In this document: positions 22,900 to 31,456 of the stretch, piece by piece
How the letters are laid out: every line of letters begins with the position of its first letter
How positions within the stretch are numbered: the first letter of the stretch is position 1
Assembly (NCBI GenBank): GCA_017467585.1
Contig: JAFUSR010000001.1
Location: 1 to 64,000 of the forward strand
From: Clostridia bacterium
Lineage (GTDB): Bacteria; Bacillota; Clostridia; Christensenellales; UBA1242
DNA: 64,000 nt
Direction: 5' to 3'
Notes under the pieces: model-generated
The model's database searches: none
What the model saw: only the letters and a program-made list of their open reading frames with translations
What the model was told of the DNA's origin: nothing
Position numbers and translations under genes: made by a program

Positions 22900-22928
22900 A
22901 TTATACGTTATGCAAATATAAAAGTCAA
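22900..22928 (-). promoter_or_regulatory. promoter of the candidate small RNA
   Basis: On the minus strand TTGACT (22928-22923), 17-base spacer, TATAAT (22905-22900). Confidence 0.65.
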
Positions 22929-22940
22929 CTCCCTTATCGC

Positions 22941-22967
22941 AAAAAAACACAACCCTTGTGGGTTGTG
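22941..22967 (-). terminator. terminator after the GIY-YIG gene
   Basis: CACAACCC (22948-22955) pairs with GGGTTGTG (22960-22967), with seven T residues following on the minus strand. It is a near copy of the tRNA-Ser terminator at 24306-24335 with a different loop. Confidence 0.85.
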
Positions 22968-22999
22968 CATAAGGCTAACAAGTGCCTTTGCGATGGCGG
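22961..22999. repeat. 39-base direct repeat, left copy
   Basis: Identical to 24329-24367. In the right copy the sequence is the last six bases of tRNA-Ser (including CCA) plus its 3' flank up to the terminator arm. Here it stands at the end of the GIY-YIG gene with no tRNA. The two copies are 1,368 bases apart and bracket the endonuclease gene. Confidence 0.9.
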
Positions 23000-23021
23000 C
23001 GTGATAGCTCCTTTATACGCA

Positions 23022-24098
23022 CTAATCTTCTACATGTTTCCAGTGATAACCACCAGATTTTAACTCTGGATGTTTAAGACATCGTTTTATGGCAGATGAT
23101 GCACTGGTCTTTTCTATTGCTTCTTTAATTGAATTGTATATAATACCAGTTTCAACGCATTGTACTTTTGTAAAGTTCCCATTTTTTCTTGGTTTCCAAT
23201 CTAAACTATAATCTTCTTGATAACACCAATAATAACCACCAGTAGAGATTTGTTTACCATTGCAACATCTGCTTATAAGTTCAGGACTAGAAATATTATT
23301 TTTGTTTGCAGCTTCGCTAATGTTGTTATAAACGACAATCTCTTCATAATTGTTATTATTAATTCTTACCACAGGTCTTTCATCTAATGGCAACAAAGGA
23401 ATAAAAGAATCATAATCTTCTATATAGCACCAATAATAATTTCCAGCACTAATTCTTTTGCTTCTGCAACATTGTCCAATGCTTGAATTCTTAATTCCCG
23501 TTGCTTTTTCAGCATCTAAAATTGATTCAAATTTGCAGACAATATTCATAGATTTATCTAACTGATAAATTTCTTTTTTATTATATGCAGCAGGCGGGGT
23601 TCGTTTTTTTGGATTCCAACCATCATGCCACTCATCTTGGAAACACCAGTAATAACCACCTGCTTGAATATCTTTTTTATTTTTTAAACAGCATCTTGAT
23701 ATTTGAGAATGGTCTATACCTGTTGTTTCCTCTGCATACCGAATAGTTTGATAAGCATTGACAATCTCTAAACTATTAATATCTATTTGAAGAACTGGTA
23801 TTCCTAAATGATCTCGGTTATCACCACCAGAAGTTAAATTATAGCCGTTTTTATATGAATCATATTTTGTAATGTAATAAACTTCTTTTTCATTTGCTTG
23901 CTTTACGGAATTAATACCTTTCTCAAGGATTTCATGTACAAAATTGTTCCAGCCATATTTTTGAATTGAGTGATAAAAATATACATTATTTTTATAACCA
24001 TTTCCATTTCTCCACCTTTGCGTCGGTGTTTGTTTAGTTTGTCCAATATAGACTTTTCCATTAATTTTATTTGTGTGTTTATAAATTATCCATTCCAT
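23022..24098 (-). CDS. GIY-YIG homing-endonuclease-like protein with four NUMOD-type repeats
   Basis: A 358-residue protein. The N-terminal GIY-YIG nuclease domain spans residues 3-92: 'WIIYKHTNKINGKVYIGQT' with Y6 and Y17, an arginine at 28 or 30, and E72 in 'EKEVYYI'. Four copies of a DNA-binding module follow (about 100-155, 172-225, 240-295 and 312-358), each with a 'A...TGI..S.I..CC' helix pair and a 'GGYYWCY' ending, as in NUMOD1-type modules of homing endonucleases. The gene is free-standing, not in an intron or intein. A -10 TATAAT lies only six bases before the ATG and there is no Shine-Dalgarno site, so translation is probably leaderless. It lies just downstream of tRNA-Ser between two copies of a 39-base repeat. 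Confidence 0.9.
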   Translation of the reverse strand: MEWIIYKHTNKINGKVYIGQTKQTPTQRWRNGNGYKNNVYFYHSIQKYGWNNFVHEILEKGINSVKQANEKEVYYITKYDSYKNGYNLTSGGDNRDHLGIPVLQIDINSLEIVNAYQTIRYAEETTGIDHSQISRCCLKNKKDIQAGGYYWCFQDEWHDGWNPKKRTPPAAYNKKEIYQLDKSMNIVCKFESILDAEKATGIKNSSIGQCCRSKRISAGNYYWCYIEDYDSFIPLLPLDERPVVRINNNNYEEIVVYNNISEAANKNNISSPELISRCCNGKQISTGGYYWCYQEDYSLDWKPRKNGNFTKVQCVETGIIYNSIKEAIEKTSASSAIKRCLKHPELKSGGYHWKHVED

Positions 24099-24104
24099 GT
24101 CTCG

Positions 24105-24110
24105 ATTATA
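24105..24110 (-). promoter_or_regulatory. -10 box of the GIY-YIG gene
   Basis: TATAAT on the minus strand, six bases from the ATG. No good -35 at 16-18 bases. Bases 24111-24305 otherwise contain an AAAGTTG/CAACTTT hairpin near 24255-24276 and nothing else I recognise. Confidence 0.5.
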
Positions 24111-24305
24111 GCATATAAGTTCTTTTTTTGTCCCAAAACAAACGCAAATTCCAAAACAATCTTCAGTAACAAAAAAGTACGCAACTCATTACGCTCCGTT
24201 CTAATCCCAACAGGTTAATTATTTCTTTAAAATAAATCATTTTTTAAGTCGGGACAAAGTTGTGAAAGCAACTTTGCGTTTGGCCCGAGAAGCAAAGGCC
24301 TTGCG

Positions 24306-24335
24306 AAAAAAAAAACACAACCTAGAAAGGTTGTG
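24306..24335 (-). terminator. terminator of tRNA-Ser
   Basis: CACAACC (24316-24322) pairs with GGTTGTG (24329-24335), followed on the minus strand by ten T residues. Confidence 0.85.
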
Positions 24336-24367
24336 CATAAGGCTAACAAGTGCCTTTGCGATGGCGG
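24329..24367. repeat. 39-base direct repeat, right copy
   Basis: Identical to 22961-22999. It spans the final bases of tRNA-Ser (CCA, discriminator and two acceptor bases) and its 3' flank. Confidence 0.9.
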
Positions 24368-24454
24368 AAGCGGAGGGATTCGAACCCTCGTGCCGAATTT
24401 CTTCGACAACCGCATTTCGAGTGCGGCTCGGTGCGACCACTTCGATACGCTTCC
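24362..24454 (-). tRNA. tRNA-Ser (anticodon CGA)
   Basis: A 93-base class II tRNA. The anticodon stem CCGCA/TGCGG encloses loop CTCGAAA with anticodon CGA. The long variable arm (TGTCGAA/TTCGGCA) is typical for serine. The acceptor GGAAGCG/CGCTTCC is perfect, with discriminator G and encoded CCA. Confidence 0.95.
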
Positions 24455-24466
24455 TTGCACTCGACA

Positions 24467-24495
24467 ATTATAACTCATATTGCGTTTGTTTGCAA
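24467..24495 (-). promoter_or_regulatory. promoter of tRNA-Ser
   Basis: On the minus strand TTGCAA (24495-24490), 17-base spacer, TATAAT (24472-24467), twelve bases upstream of the mature tRNA 5' end. Confidence 0.7.
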
Positions 24496-24529
24496 TTAAA
24501 ATTTTTGTGGTTTTTTGCTGTTTGAAAAA

Positions 24530-25444
24530 CTATTTTTCTAAAAAATATTCATTTTGGTCGTCTTCAACATAAATGTTTTGATCAAACTTGGCGTTTACTA
24601 GTTTTTTAATTATTCTTCGACCATGCCTTTGGTCATTGAACAAATTCATGTTTTTGGCTCTGTTTGCCTTGGCCAAATTGTCTACACCCACTCTTTCTTT
24701 AACATTCCTATTAATATCCATGGCATTTTCACCAAAATTGTTTTTAATTGTTTGGTCTGAACCACAGAGAACAAGTGTTTTTATCATATAGTCAGAATGC
24801 ATTCTGGTTAGTGCAATCATGAGCGCCGTGTTTCCATATTTGTTTTGGGCATCAATTTCCGCCCCAGCCTCTAAAAGCAGAACAACAGCAGGAACATTTC
24901 CGCTCTCTGCGGCATACATAAGTGCGGTGTAGCCGTCGGCATCCTTGGCGTTCACATCAATTTCTCCGCTGCTCAAAATTAACTTCACAATTTCGGCAGA
25001 ATTGTTAATTTCTCTAATTCCTGCCACCGCATACATAAGGTCGTTGACTCCACCAAATTGGTGATAGCGATAAATATCCATTCCAAAATGTAGATTTGGG
25101 GCAAACAGTGATGTGACATAATATTCGTTTGCGCCGTCCATTAAACAACTAAAACTATGGTTAGTTGTGCTCCCAAGTTTTGCGCCACGTTCTTGCAATT
25201 TTTTGAACATTGTTGCTCGCCTATAGTGTGCGGCATACATTGTTGCCGTCTCGCCAAAACTGTTGCTTGGATTTGGGTTTTCAAGCATGGGCAAAACAAA
25301 ATCGAAGATGTCTTCATTGTTTTCGCAAATGCAATCAAACAAAATGCTACCCAATTTTTTTTGCGACAGCCTTTTTACTTTTTTCAAAAGTTTAGAATAT
25401 TTTGTTCTTGAATTAAACAATTTTTCTATTGAATTATAGTCCAT
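24530..25444 (-). CDS. ankyrin repeat protein
   Basis: A 304-residue soluble protein with ankyrin repeats. The clearest are 'DADGYTALMYAAESGNVPAV' (about 183-215) and 'NKYGNTALMIALTRMH' (about 216-250); weaker ones include 'NSFGETATMYAAHYRRATMF' near residue 62 and 'GGVNDLMYAVAGIREINNSA' near 130. Ankyrin stacks mediate protein binding; the partner is unknown. No signal peptide, so probably cytoplasmic. The start follows an AAGGCAAGAAG element of moderate quality. Confidence 0.85.
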   Translation of the reverse strand: MDYNSIEKLFNSRTKYSKLLKKVKRLSQKKLGSILFDCICENNEDIFDFVLPMLENPNPSNSFGETATMYAAHYRRATMFKKLQERGAKLGSTTNHSFSCLMDGANEYYVTSLFAPNLHFGMDIYRYHQFGGVNDLMYAVAGIREINNSAEIVKLILSSGEIDVNAKDADGYTALMYAAESGNVPAVVLLLEAGAEIDAQNKYGNTALMIALTRMHSDYMIKTLVLCGSDQTIKNNFGENAMDINRNVKERVGVDNLAKANRAKNMNLFNDQRHGRRIIKKLVNAKFDQNIYVEDDQNEYFLEK

Positions 25445-25556
25445 CTTCTTGCCTTATGATTTGATTATATCATAAACGATAAGATTGTCAATATTTGTCG
25501 GTTTGCAGTTTTATTCAAAAAAAAGAAAGGGTCATATGTGCCCTTGCTTTTTCTTT

Positions 25557-26093
25557 TTATTTTTTTGAACTGCCAAATCCGCCGGTTTTTCTTTCAGATT
25601 CAATTGAAATGAGTTCTTCATAAGAAATCTCTTTAGATTCCACTTGTGGAACAATTTGCATAACCGCTTGGCAAATAGCCTTTGAATAAGGATAATATTT
25701 TAGCTCACCTTTTTTGCAAACCACGCCATTTTCTTCGATTATATCTGGCATGTCTTCTTCGGCAATCTTAGAAATTACAAACGGAACAGCAAGAGTGTTA
25801 TATGTCATAATCAAATACTCTCCGCGATAGCCCGAGTCCATAACCCCGCCCGATTTTTTTATTCCGATTTTTGCCATGCTGCTGCGCTCTTCAATTTGAA
25901 CATAATATTTTTTGTCAAATGCCATGGCAATTCCAGTTGGAACGGCTCTGGTTTCACCAGGTTTAATAACAAAATAATCTCCTTCGAAACAAGGATACAA
26001 GTCATATCCCGCGTCTTCGTCGCGCTTTGTTGGAATGCGCGCCCCCTCTCTCATTTTCGCAAAATATATTTCGTTTTCTGTAACTTTAATCAT
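25557..26093 (-). CDS. dut: deoxyuridine triphosphate nucleotidohydrolase
   Basis: Trimeric dUTPase that hydrolyses dUTP to dUMP and keeps uracil out of DNA. All five motifs are seen: 'DEDAGYDLYP' (I), 'ERSSMAKIGI' (II), 'GGVMDSGYRGEY' (III), 'KAICQAVMQIVP' (IV) and the P-loop-like C-terminal arm 'ERKTGGFGSS' (V). At 178 residues it is longer than the usual 140-150 because of an extra 25-30-residue segment between motifs III and IV ('PDIIEENGVVCKKGELKYYP'). The start follows GAGGTGG. It has its own transcription unit. Confidence 0.93.
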   Translation of the reverse strand: MIKVTENEIYFAKMREGARIPTKRDEDAGYDLYPCFEGDYFVIKPGETRAVPTGIAMAFDKKYYVQIEERSSMAKIGIKKSGGVMDSGYRGEYLIMTYNTLAVPFVISKIAEEDMPDIIEENGVVCKKGELKYYPYSKAICQAVMQIVPQVESKEISYEELISIESERKTGGFGSSKK

Positions 26094-26424
26094 AATTTTT
26101 CCACCTCTTTTATCTAGATTATATTATATCAAAAAAACATGTGTTCAATCAAATGATTATGCGTCCAAAATTCAATATTTCAACATTAATTTTCAAAACA
26201 GAAAAACAACCCAAACATTTCTTTTCCGTTCTGACATTGACAAATGTTACCATTTTATAAAAATGTTATTTTTTTTGATTTTTTAGCCATTTTTTACAAA
26301 AAGCCAATTTTAATTGTAAAAAATTTTTAATTTTTTTTGATTTTCAGCCCAAATTAGTTGCATCGGTTTTTTTATTAATGATAATATATTTATGTTAAGA
26401 ACAAAATATATTTAGAGGTGCACA
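26094..26424 (+). promoter_or_regulatory. AT-rich intergenic region with promoter of the giant lipoprotein gene
   Basis: 331 bases without a supported gene. Near its right end TTGCAT (26358-26363), an 18-base spacer and TAATAT (26382-26387) form a promoter, and AGAGGTG lies seven bases before the ATG at 26425. The region 26270-26345 is a run of T and A tracts. I see no further signal. Confidence 0.5.
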
Positions 26425-29400
26425 ATGAAAAAGTCTAAAATCTTTTCAACAATCTTGTCGCTCGCCATTATGTTTGCATTGGTTATGCCTGTTGCAATCC
26501 TTTTTGCTGGTTGTAACCAACAAAACACAAAGGGCAGATTGATTTATCTTTTGGAGGGTCTTGAAGCAAAAAGTGTTGAATATGACAACGGAACAACCCT
26601 TTCTCAAGAGCAAGTTTATGACAACTGGAAGGAGACACGCCCTGGCTATGTTTTTGATGGTTGGTATTTCGACTCTGCAAGAACTCGCAAAGTTGAAGGA
26701 AATGTTACCATTAACGGTGATGTTAGACTTTATGCCACCTCTTCTCTTGGCAGATTTACACTTTCGTTTGATACAAACGGTGGAACCGAAATTGCACCAA
26801 TTTCTAAAAACTATGGTTCAGAGATTGAAGCAGTAGACAACCCAACCAGAACAGGTTATGACTTTGTTAGATGGAATCCATCTATCCCTGCGACCATGCC
26901 AGACCACAACATAACTGTTGTTGCTGAGTGGCAAGTTCATTCTCATTCTCTCACCTTTATTTGGGGTGATGGCGACGACGAACGTGCAGTCATCAATTTG
27001 AACTATGGCGAGGCCGTTGTTGCACCAACCCCAACAAAAACTGGCTACACCCTTGTTGACTGGGGCGAAGAAGTTCCCGAAACCATGCCAGACGAAGACA
27101 TTTTTTACTATGCCAACTGGCAGATTAACCGCCACACCATTACATTTGATTCAAACGGTGGTTCACCAGTTGATTCTATAACAGAAGACTATGGAACCGC
27201 CATTTCTGCTCCAGAGTCACCAACTCGAGATGGTTATACATTTGCTGGTTGGTTTTTGAGTGATTCTGCTTATCAATATCAATTTTCAACAATGCCAGAC
27301 CAAGATCTCACTCTTGTTGCTCACTGGGTAGACCACGGATTTACGCTTACATTTGTTTTAAACAATGGCGAGGCAAACATAGTTCTTGTTCAAAGTGCAG
27401 GAACAGACTTCGAGGCACCTGTGCCAACAAGAACTGGCTATGACTTTGAGGGATGGACTCCAGATTTGCCAACCACATTCCCAGCAGAAAACATGACCCT
27501 TGCCGCAAACTGGAAAGCTCATCAATATTCCATTAAACGAACCTATGTTGATGGAAGCGACGAAATTTCAACCTACACCATCGAAGACGTGTTCACACTT
27601 GCCGCATCAACCAGAGAGGGACACACCTTCGATTATTGGGTTGTTTCGTCAGCCGCAGGAAACTGGGTTGCAGATGAACATATTACTGCAACAACCGAGC
27701 TTTCAGGAAAATATGGCGACATCGAAATTGTCGCTGTTGACCACATTAACACCCACACCATTACTTTTGTTTGGGGTGAAGGCAACGACGAACGCATTGC
27801 CACACCTTTAGAATATGGTGAAACCGTCATTCGCCCAGCCGACCCAACAAAAGAGGGCTACACATTTGCGGGATGGGACAGCACAATTCCTTCTATCATG
27901 CCAGACCACGACGTGACAATTACTGCAACATGGCAAATTCAACAACACAACATTAACATTGCCCTAGCCGACAAGCAAGTTGAAAACTGGAACGAGGCAA
28001 TTGCTGCCAAAATTGAAGAATATCAAACAATTTTAAACAACCCCGACACTCCTGCAGAAACCAAAGCTCAAACCGCAAAACTTAAAGCAATTCTCGAAAA
28101 TGCAGCAAAAACATTTGGATATGCATTCTTTGCAAACAGCGTCGACTTTGGCGACGAAAACATTTCAACCATTTTCAACTCTTATGCCGCAGAACTCTCA
28201 GGAACAGCAGGCGCAATAAAGCAAGCAGCTATTAACGCCGGCGCAATTGAAAACACATATAAAGCATTTGCTTCAAACACCACAACTGCTTATCAAGTTT
28301 CATATAACACCAACATTTCTTCGCTTTATGTTGTGTTTGCAGGCATGTTCTTTAAACCAGAAAAAGTAACAATTTCAATTGGCGAACATATTGTTGAAAT
28401 TCCAACATTAGAAGTTGGAACATCATCTCAACTCGTTCGCGTTGAAAAAATTTCAGGTTTTGCAGCAGTTAGTGTAATAAAACTTAACTTAGATATCAGT
28501 GGAATTCTCGACGAGGGAAGATATATCCACAACGGCGACATGGACATTGCCATTTCTTGGAAAAAGCTTTCTTCAACAATCGAATATCTCAAAGGCGAAT
28601 TGCCAAATGATGGCGAAATTGAAGGCGACGATTTCAGCGACCGCCTTGAATTTGATTCTGGCTATGCCTTTGCTGGTTCAGACTATGGTGCAGTGGGATA
28701 TCACGTTGTTAACTGGAATTACAATGAATCATCTTATCCAACAGGTTCTGCACTAAGCGCAGCCCAATGTCTAGAGTTCTATTTGCAAACCCCTTCTCTT
28801 GTTGCTGAGTGGCAAGCAAACCAAACAATTTTGAGTTTTAATGCCAACGACAACGACTTTGTTGACTACCCTGCAACTATGCCAACCTATGATGTTCGCG
28901 CGAACTATGGCGAATTGCTCGGCAACCTTGAAGAAGTTCCAACCAGAACTGGTTTTAACTTCTTAGGTTTCTTCACAAGCAACAACATCAAGCTGTTTAA
29001 TGCGGACGGAACTGTTAACAAACCATCCACACAAAACGAATATATTAGCGAAACCGGAACATGGGTGTACTTTGGAGAAAACAACCAAAACCTTTCACTT
29101 TATGCTCACTGGCAAGGTGCAACCTATTCTATCACCTTTAACGCAAACGGCGGACTCTTTACAAACAACGAAGAACTTTATGTCGCTGACTTTGCGTGCG
29201 GAGCAACAGTTGTTGCCCCAACCAACCCTTCTAAATCTGGTTGGAAATTCAACGGCTGGAACATTCCAATTCCTGACCGCATGCCAGCCAACAACCTAAC
29301 AATAACTGCCCTTTGGAAGTCGTTTCACGTAACAGTTAAAGTAGACGAGGGCTTTGAAGACGCCGGAACAATTGTTGAAATAGACGACGACATTTTGGCG

Positions 29401-30606
29401 GGAAACCAGGTTGAACTGAGAGTGCTTTCTGTAAATAACGCTTTTAACTTTGCTGGTTGGTTTGACATTAATCTTCAACAACTAATTTCAACCGAACAAA
29501 CCTATTCTTTTGAAATGGGCTTTGCAGACCGCAACATTGTTGCAAAATTTGTAACAAGGCCAGAACTTTCTAACTTTGAATTTAACACAACAGATGGATT
29601 TGTTATCACTGGTGTGAAAGACAGAACAGTGTCTTCAATTGTTGTTCCTAGCTATGTAACAGAAATCGCCGAAGGTGCATTCAAAGGTTGCCCTAACCTT
29701 GTATCTCTCGATATTCCATTTATCGGTAAATCTGCAGACCAAAATTCGTTTACAGTTGAATTTGATGGTATGTGGTTCCATTCATTTAAAGTTACTAAAG
29801 ACGAATATGATGCAGTTAATAGCAAGTCTACAGTTTACATGAAAATCTCTTTTTATAAAACGATTGATGACGTTAAAGTTTATTACTACTACTTATTGCC
29901 ACATACATTAGTTAACCTCTATCTACATGCAACTTATGGTGTTGACGAGAATGAAAACCCAAAAGCTTTAACTATTCCAAATATAGCATTTTGGAAGGAT
30001 ACAAGCACAACACCAAAAACAACATTAACCACAATTTATTTTGACGGAACTATTGAAAATTGGATTGGGCTTTCATTTGGGGCACAAACAGCAAATCCGA
30101 TGTTCTGTTCAACAACAACAAATTTCTATCTTAAAAATAATCAAGGAGAATATGTTTCAACCGCAGGTGAATTAGTTATTCCTGATGGAACAACAAAAAT
30201 TACGCAAAACACATTCTTAGGATGGACACAAATAACAAAATTAGTTCTGCCTGTTGGTTTAAAAACAATTGGTCAAAATGCGTTTAAAGGTTGCACAGGT
30301 CTGCAAACAATAATCATAAATGAAACAGCTTATTCTGCAGATTCTCATACCTATGCAAAATCTGTGTTTGCAGATTGTTACACTGACACAAAAATTAATG
30401 TCTACTTTGCAGGAACACAGGAGCAATGGAATGCTATTGCTGGAACAAAAATCAAAGATGAAACACTGCTTGATCCAAACAAAACTAATGTTTATTTCTA
30501 TTCAGAAACAGAACCAACAGCCGCTGACTACACAACCGACGAAATTCGTTTTTGGCACTACGTAGATAACGAGCCAGTTATCTGGACAAAACCAACTCAA
30601 TCATAA
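26425..30606 (+). CDS. giant surface lipoprotein with InlB B-repeats and LRR_5 repeats
   Basis: The 1393-residue protein has a type II signal peptide ending 'VAILFAGC' with lipid-anchor Cys30. About seven InlB-type (Listeria-Bacteroides) beta-grasp repeats follow (residues 35-510), each with a pattern such as 'PTRTGYDFVRWNPSIPATMP' and an 'A.W' ending. A helical, alanine-rich domain lies at about 510-690, a mixed domain at 690-800, and three more B-repeat-like modules at 800-1050. The C-terminal 330 residues carry BspA-like LRR_5 repeats ('TEIAEGAFKGCPNLVSLDI', 'KTIGQNAFKGCTGLQTIII'). Such proteins are surface adhesins or binding scaffolds. The start is fixed by AGAGGTG and the signal peptide. 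An SDR gene follows after ten bases. Confidence 0.92.
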   Translation: MKKSKIFSTILSLAIMFALVMPVAILFAGCNQQNTKGRLIYLLEGLEAKSVEYDNGTTLSQEQVYDNWKETRPGYVFDGWYFDSARTRKVEGNVTINGDVRLYATSSLGRFTLSFDTNGGTEIAPISKNYGSEIEAVDNPTRTGYDFVRWNPSIPATMPDHNITVVAEWQVHSHSLTFIWGDGDDERAVINLNYGEAVVAPTPTKTGYTLVDWGEEVPETMPDEDIFYYANWQINRHTITFDSNGGSPVDSITEDYGTAISAPESPTRDGYTFAGWFLSDSAYQYQFSTMPDQDLTLVAHWVDHGFTLTFVLNNGEANIVLVQSAGTDFEAPVPTRTGYDFEGWTPDLPTTFPAENMTLAANWKAHQYSIKRTYVDGSDEISTYTIEDVFTLAASTREGHTFDYWVVSSAAGNWVADEHITATTELSGKYGDIEIVAVDHINTHTITFVWGEGNDERIATPLEYGETVIRPADPTKEGYTFAGWDSTIPSIMPDHDVTITATWQIQQHNINIALADKQVENWNEAIAAKIEEYQTILNNPDTPAETKAQTAKLKAILENAAKTFGYAFFANSVDFGDENISTIFNSYAAELSGTAGAIKQAAINAGAIENTYKAFASNTTTAYQVSYNTNISSLYVVFAGMFFKPEKVTISIGEHIVEIPTLEVGTSSQLVRVEKISGFAAVSVIKLNLDISGILDEGRYIHNGDMDIAISWKKLSSTIEYLKGELPNDGEIEGDDFSDRLEFDSGYAFAGSDYGAVGYHVVNWNYNESSYPTGSALSAAQCLEFYLQTPSLVAEWQANQTILSFNANDNDFVDYPATMPTYDVRANYGELLGNLEEVPTRTGFNFLGFFTSNNIKLFNADGTVNKPSTQNEYISETGTWVYFGENNQNLSLYAHWQGATYSITFNANGGLFTNNEELYVADFACGATVVAPTNPSKSGWKFNGWNIPIPDRMPANNLTITALWKSFHVTVKVDEGFEDAGTIVEIDDDILAGNQVELRVLSVNNAFNFAGWFDINLQQLISTEQTYSFEMGFADRNIVAKFVTRPELSNFEFNTTDGFVITGVKDRTVSSIVVPSYVTEIAEGAFKGCPNLVSLDIPFIGKSADQNSFTVEFDGMWFHSFKVTKDEYDAVNSKSTVYMKISFYKTIDDVKVYYYYLLPHTLVNLYLHATYGVDENENPKALTIPNIAFWKDTSTTPKTTLTTIYFDGTIENWIGLSFGAQTANPMFCSTTTNFYLKNNQGEYVSTAGELVIPDGTTKITQNTFLGWTQITKLVLPVGLKTIGQNAFKGCTGLQTIIINETAYSADSHTYAKSVFADCYTDTKINVYFAGTQEQWNAIAGTKIKDETLLDPNKTNVYFYSETEPTAADYTTDEIRFWHYVDNEPVIWTKPTQS

Positions 30607-30616
30607 GGAACACAAC

Positions 30617-31414
30617 ATGAAATATGCAGTTATTGCTGGAGGAGCAAGCGGACTTGCACAGGCCAGCATTAAAGAACTTGTTAAAAGAGACTATGTTGTT
30701 TTTTCACTAGACATAGCCCACAAAGAAATTAAAGTCGAAGGGAACATTCATTATGTTCCTCTTGACGTTTTAAGTGACGAGAGTTTTGCAGATGCAAAAA
30801 AATATGTTGCCTCTGTCACAAACAAAGTTGACCTGCTCTCTTGCTTTGCAGGAATTGTAACCCTAGGCTCGCTTGTTGAACTGCCAACAAACACTCTCGA
30901 CAAAATTGTTGGAGTTAATTTGCTTGGAACATACAAACTAAACGCAACATTTTTTGAAATGGTCAAAAATGCAGGTGGACGAATTATTAACATTTCTAGC
31001 GAATATGCAAAAATCTGTGGCCTCCCTTTCCACGGCTATTACACCATAACAAAACACGCTCTCGACACCTACAGCGAAAGTCTGCGCCGAGAACTATCTT
31101 ATGTTGGAATTAAAGTTATTTGCATTCGCCCAGGCGCATTTAAAACAAACATGCAGGGCGGAATAACAAACCAGTTTGAAAAAGTTGTCCTTAACACAAA
31201 ACTCTATCGTGAGCCTCTTGAAAAAATGAGCGGCATGATGACATCAGAACTAAACAAGGCAAAACCCGCTGAAATTTTTGCTAAAACATTTATCAAAGCA
31301 GCAACTAGCAAACATCCAAAGAGAGTTTACAAAGTTAACAACAGCTTCAAAATGAAACTCTTATCTGCTCTGCCAACCGCAGTTCAAGATTGGGCACTCA
31401 AAAAATTTTTATAA
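30617..31414 (+). CDS. short-chain dehydrogenase/reductase
   Basis: A 265-residue classical SDR. The cofactor motif 'VIAGGASGLAQASI' replaces the usual TGxxxGIG, so glycine spacing is kept but the last glycine is alanine. 'VPLDVLSDE', 'LSCFAGIV' (normally NAG), the serine in 'INISSEYA' and the catalytic YxxxK in 'HGYYTITKHALDTYSE' are present. Substrate unknown. It follows the giant lipoprotein by ten bases with its own AAGGAA site, so the two share a transcript, an odd pairing for a cytoplasmic oxidoreductase. Confidence 0.88.
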   Translation: MKYAVIAGGASGLAQASIKELVKRDYVVFSLDIAHKEIKVEGNIHYVPLDVLSDESFADAKKYVASVTNKVDLLSCFAGIVTLGSLVELPTNTLDKIVGVNLLGTYKLNATFFEMVKNAGGRIINISSEYAKICGLPFHGYYTITKHALDTYSESLRRELSYVGIKVICIRPGAFKTNMQGGITNQFEKVVLNTKLYREPLEKMSGMMTSELNKAKPAEIFAKTFIKAATSKHPKRVYKVNNSFKMKLLSALPTAVQDWALKKFL

Positions 31415-31421
31415 TATATGC

Positions 31422-31456
31422 AAAAAAAAAAGACCTGCCGACGGCAGGTCTTTTCT
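31422..31456. terminator. bidirectional terminator
   Basis: AAAAGACCTGCC (31428-31439) pairs with GGCAGGTCTTTT (31443-31454) across three bases, between convergent genes. Confidence 0.9.

Noticed and set aside
22824-22928. T-box or other riboswitch
   Set aside because: A UGGUAAC element slightly resembles a T-box bulge, but the RNA is too short, lacks a specifier stem and has no biosynthetic or tRNA-synthetase gene downstream.
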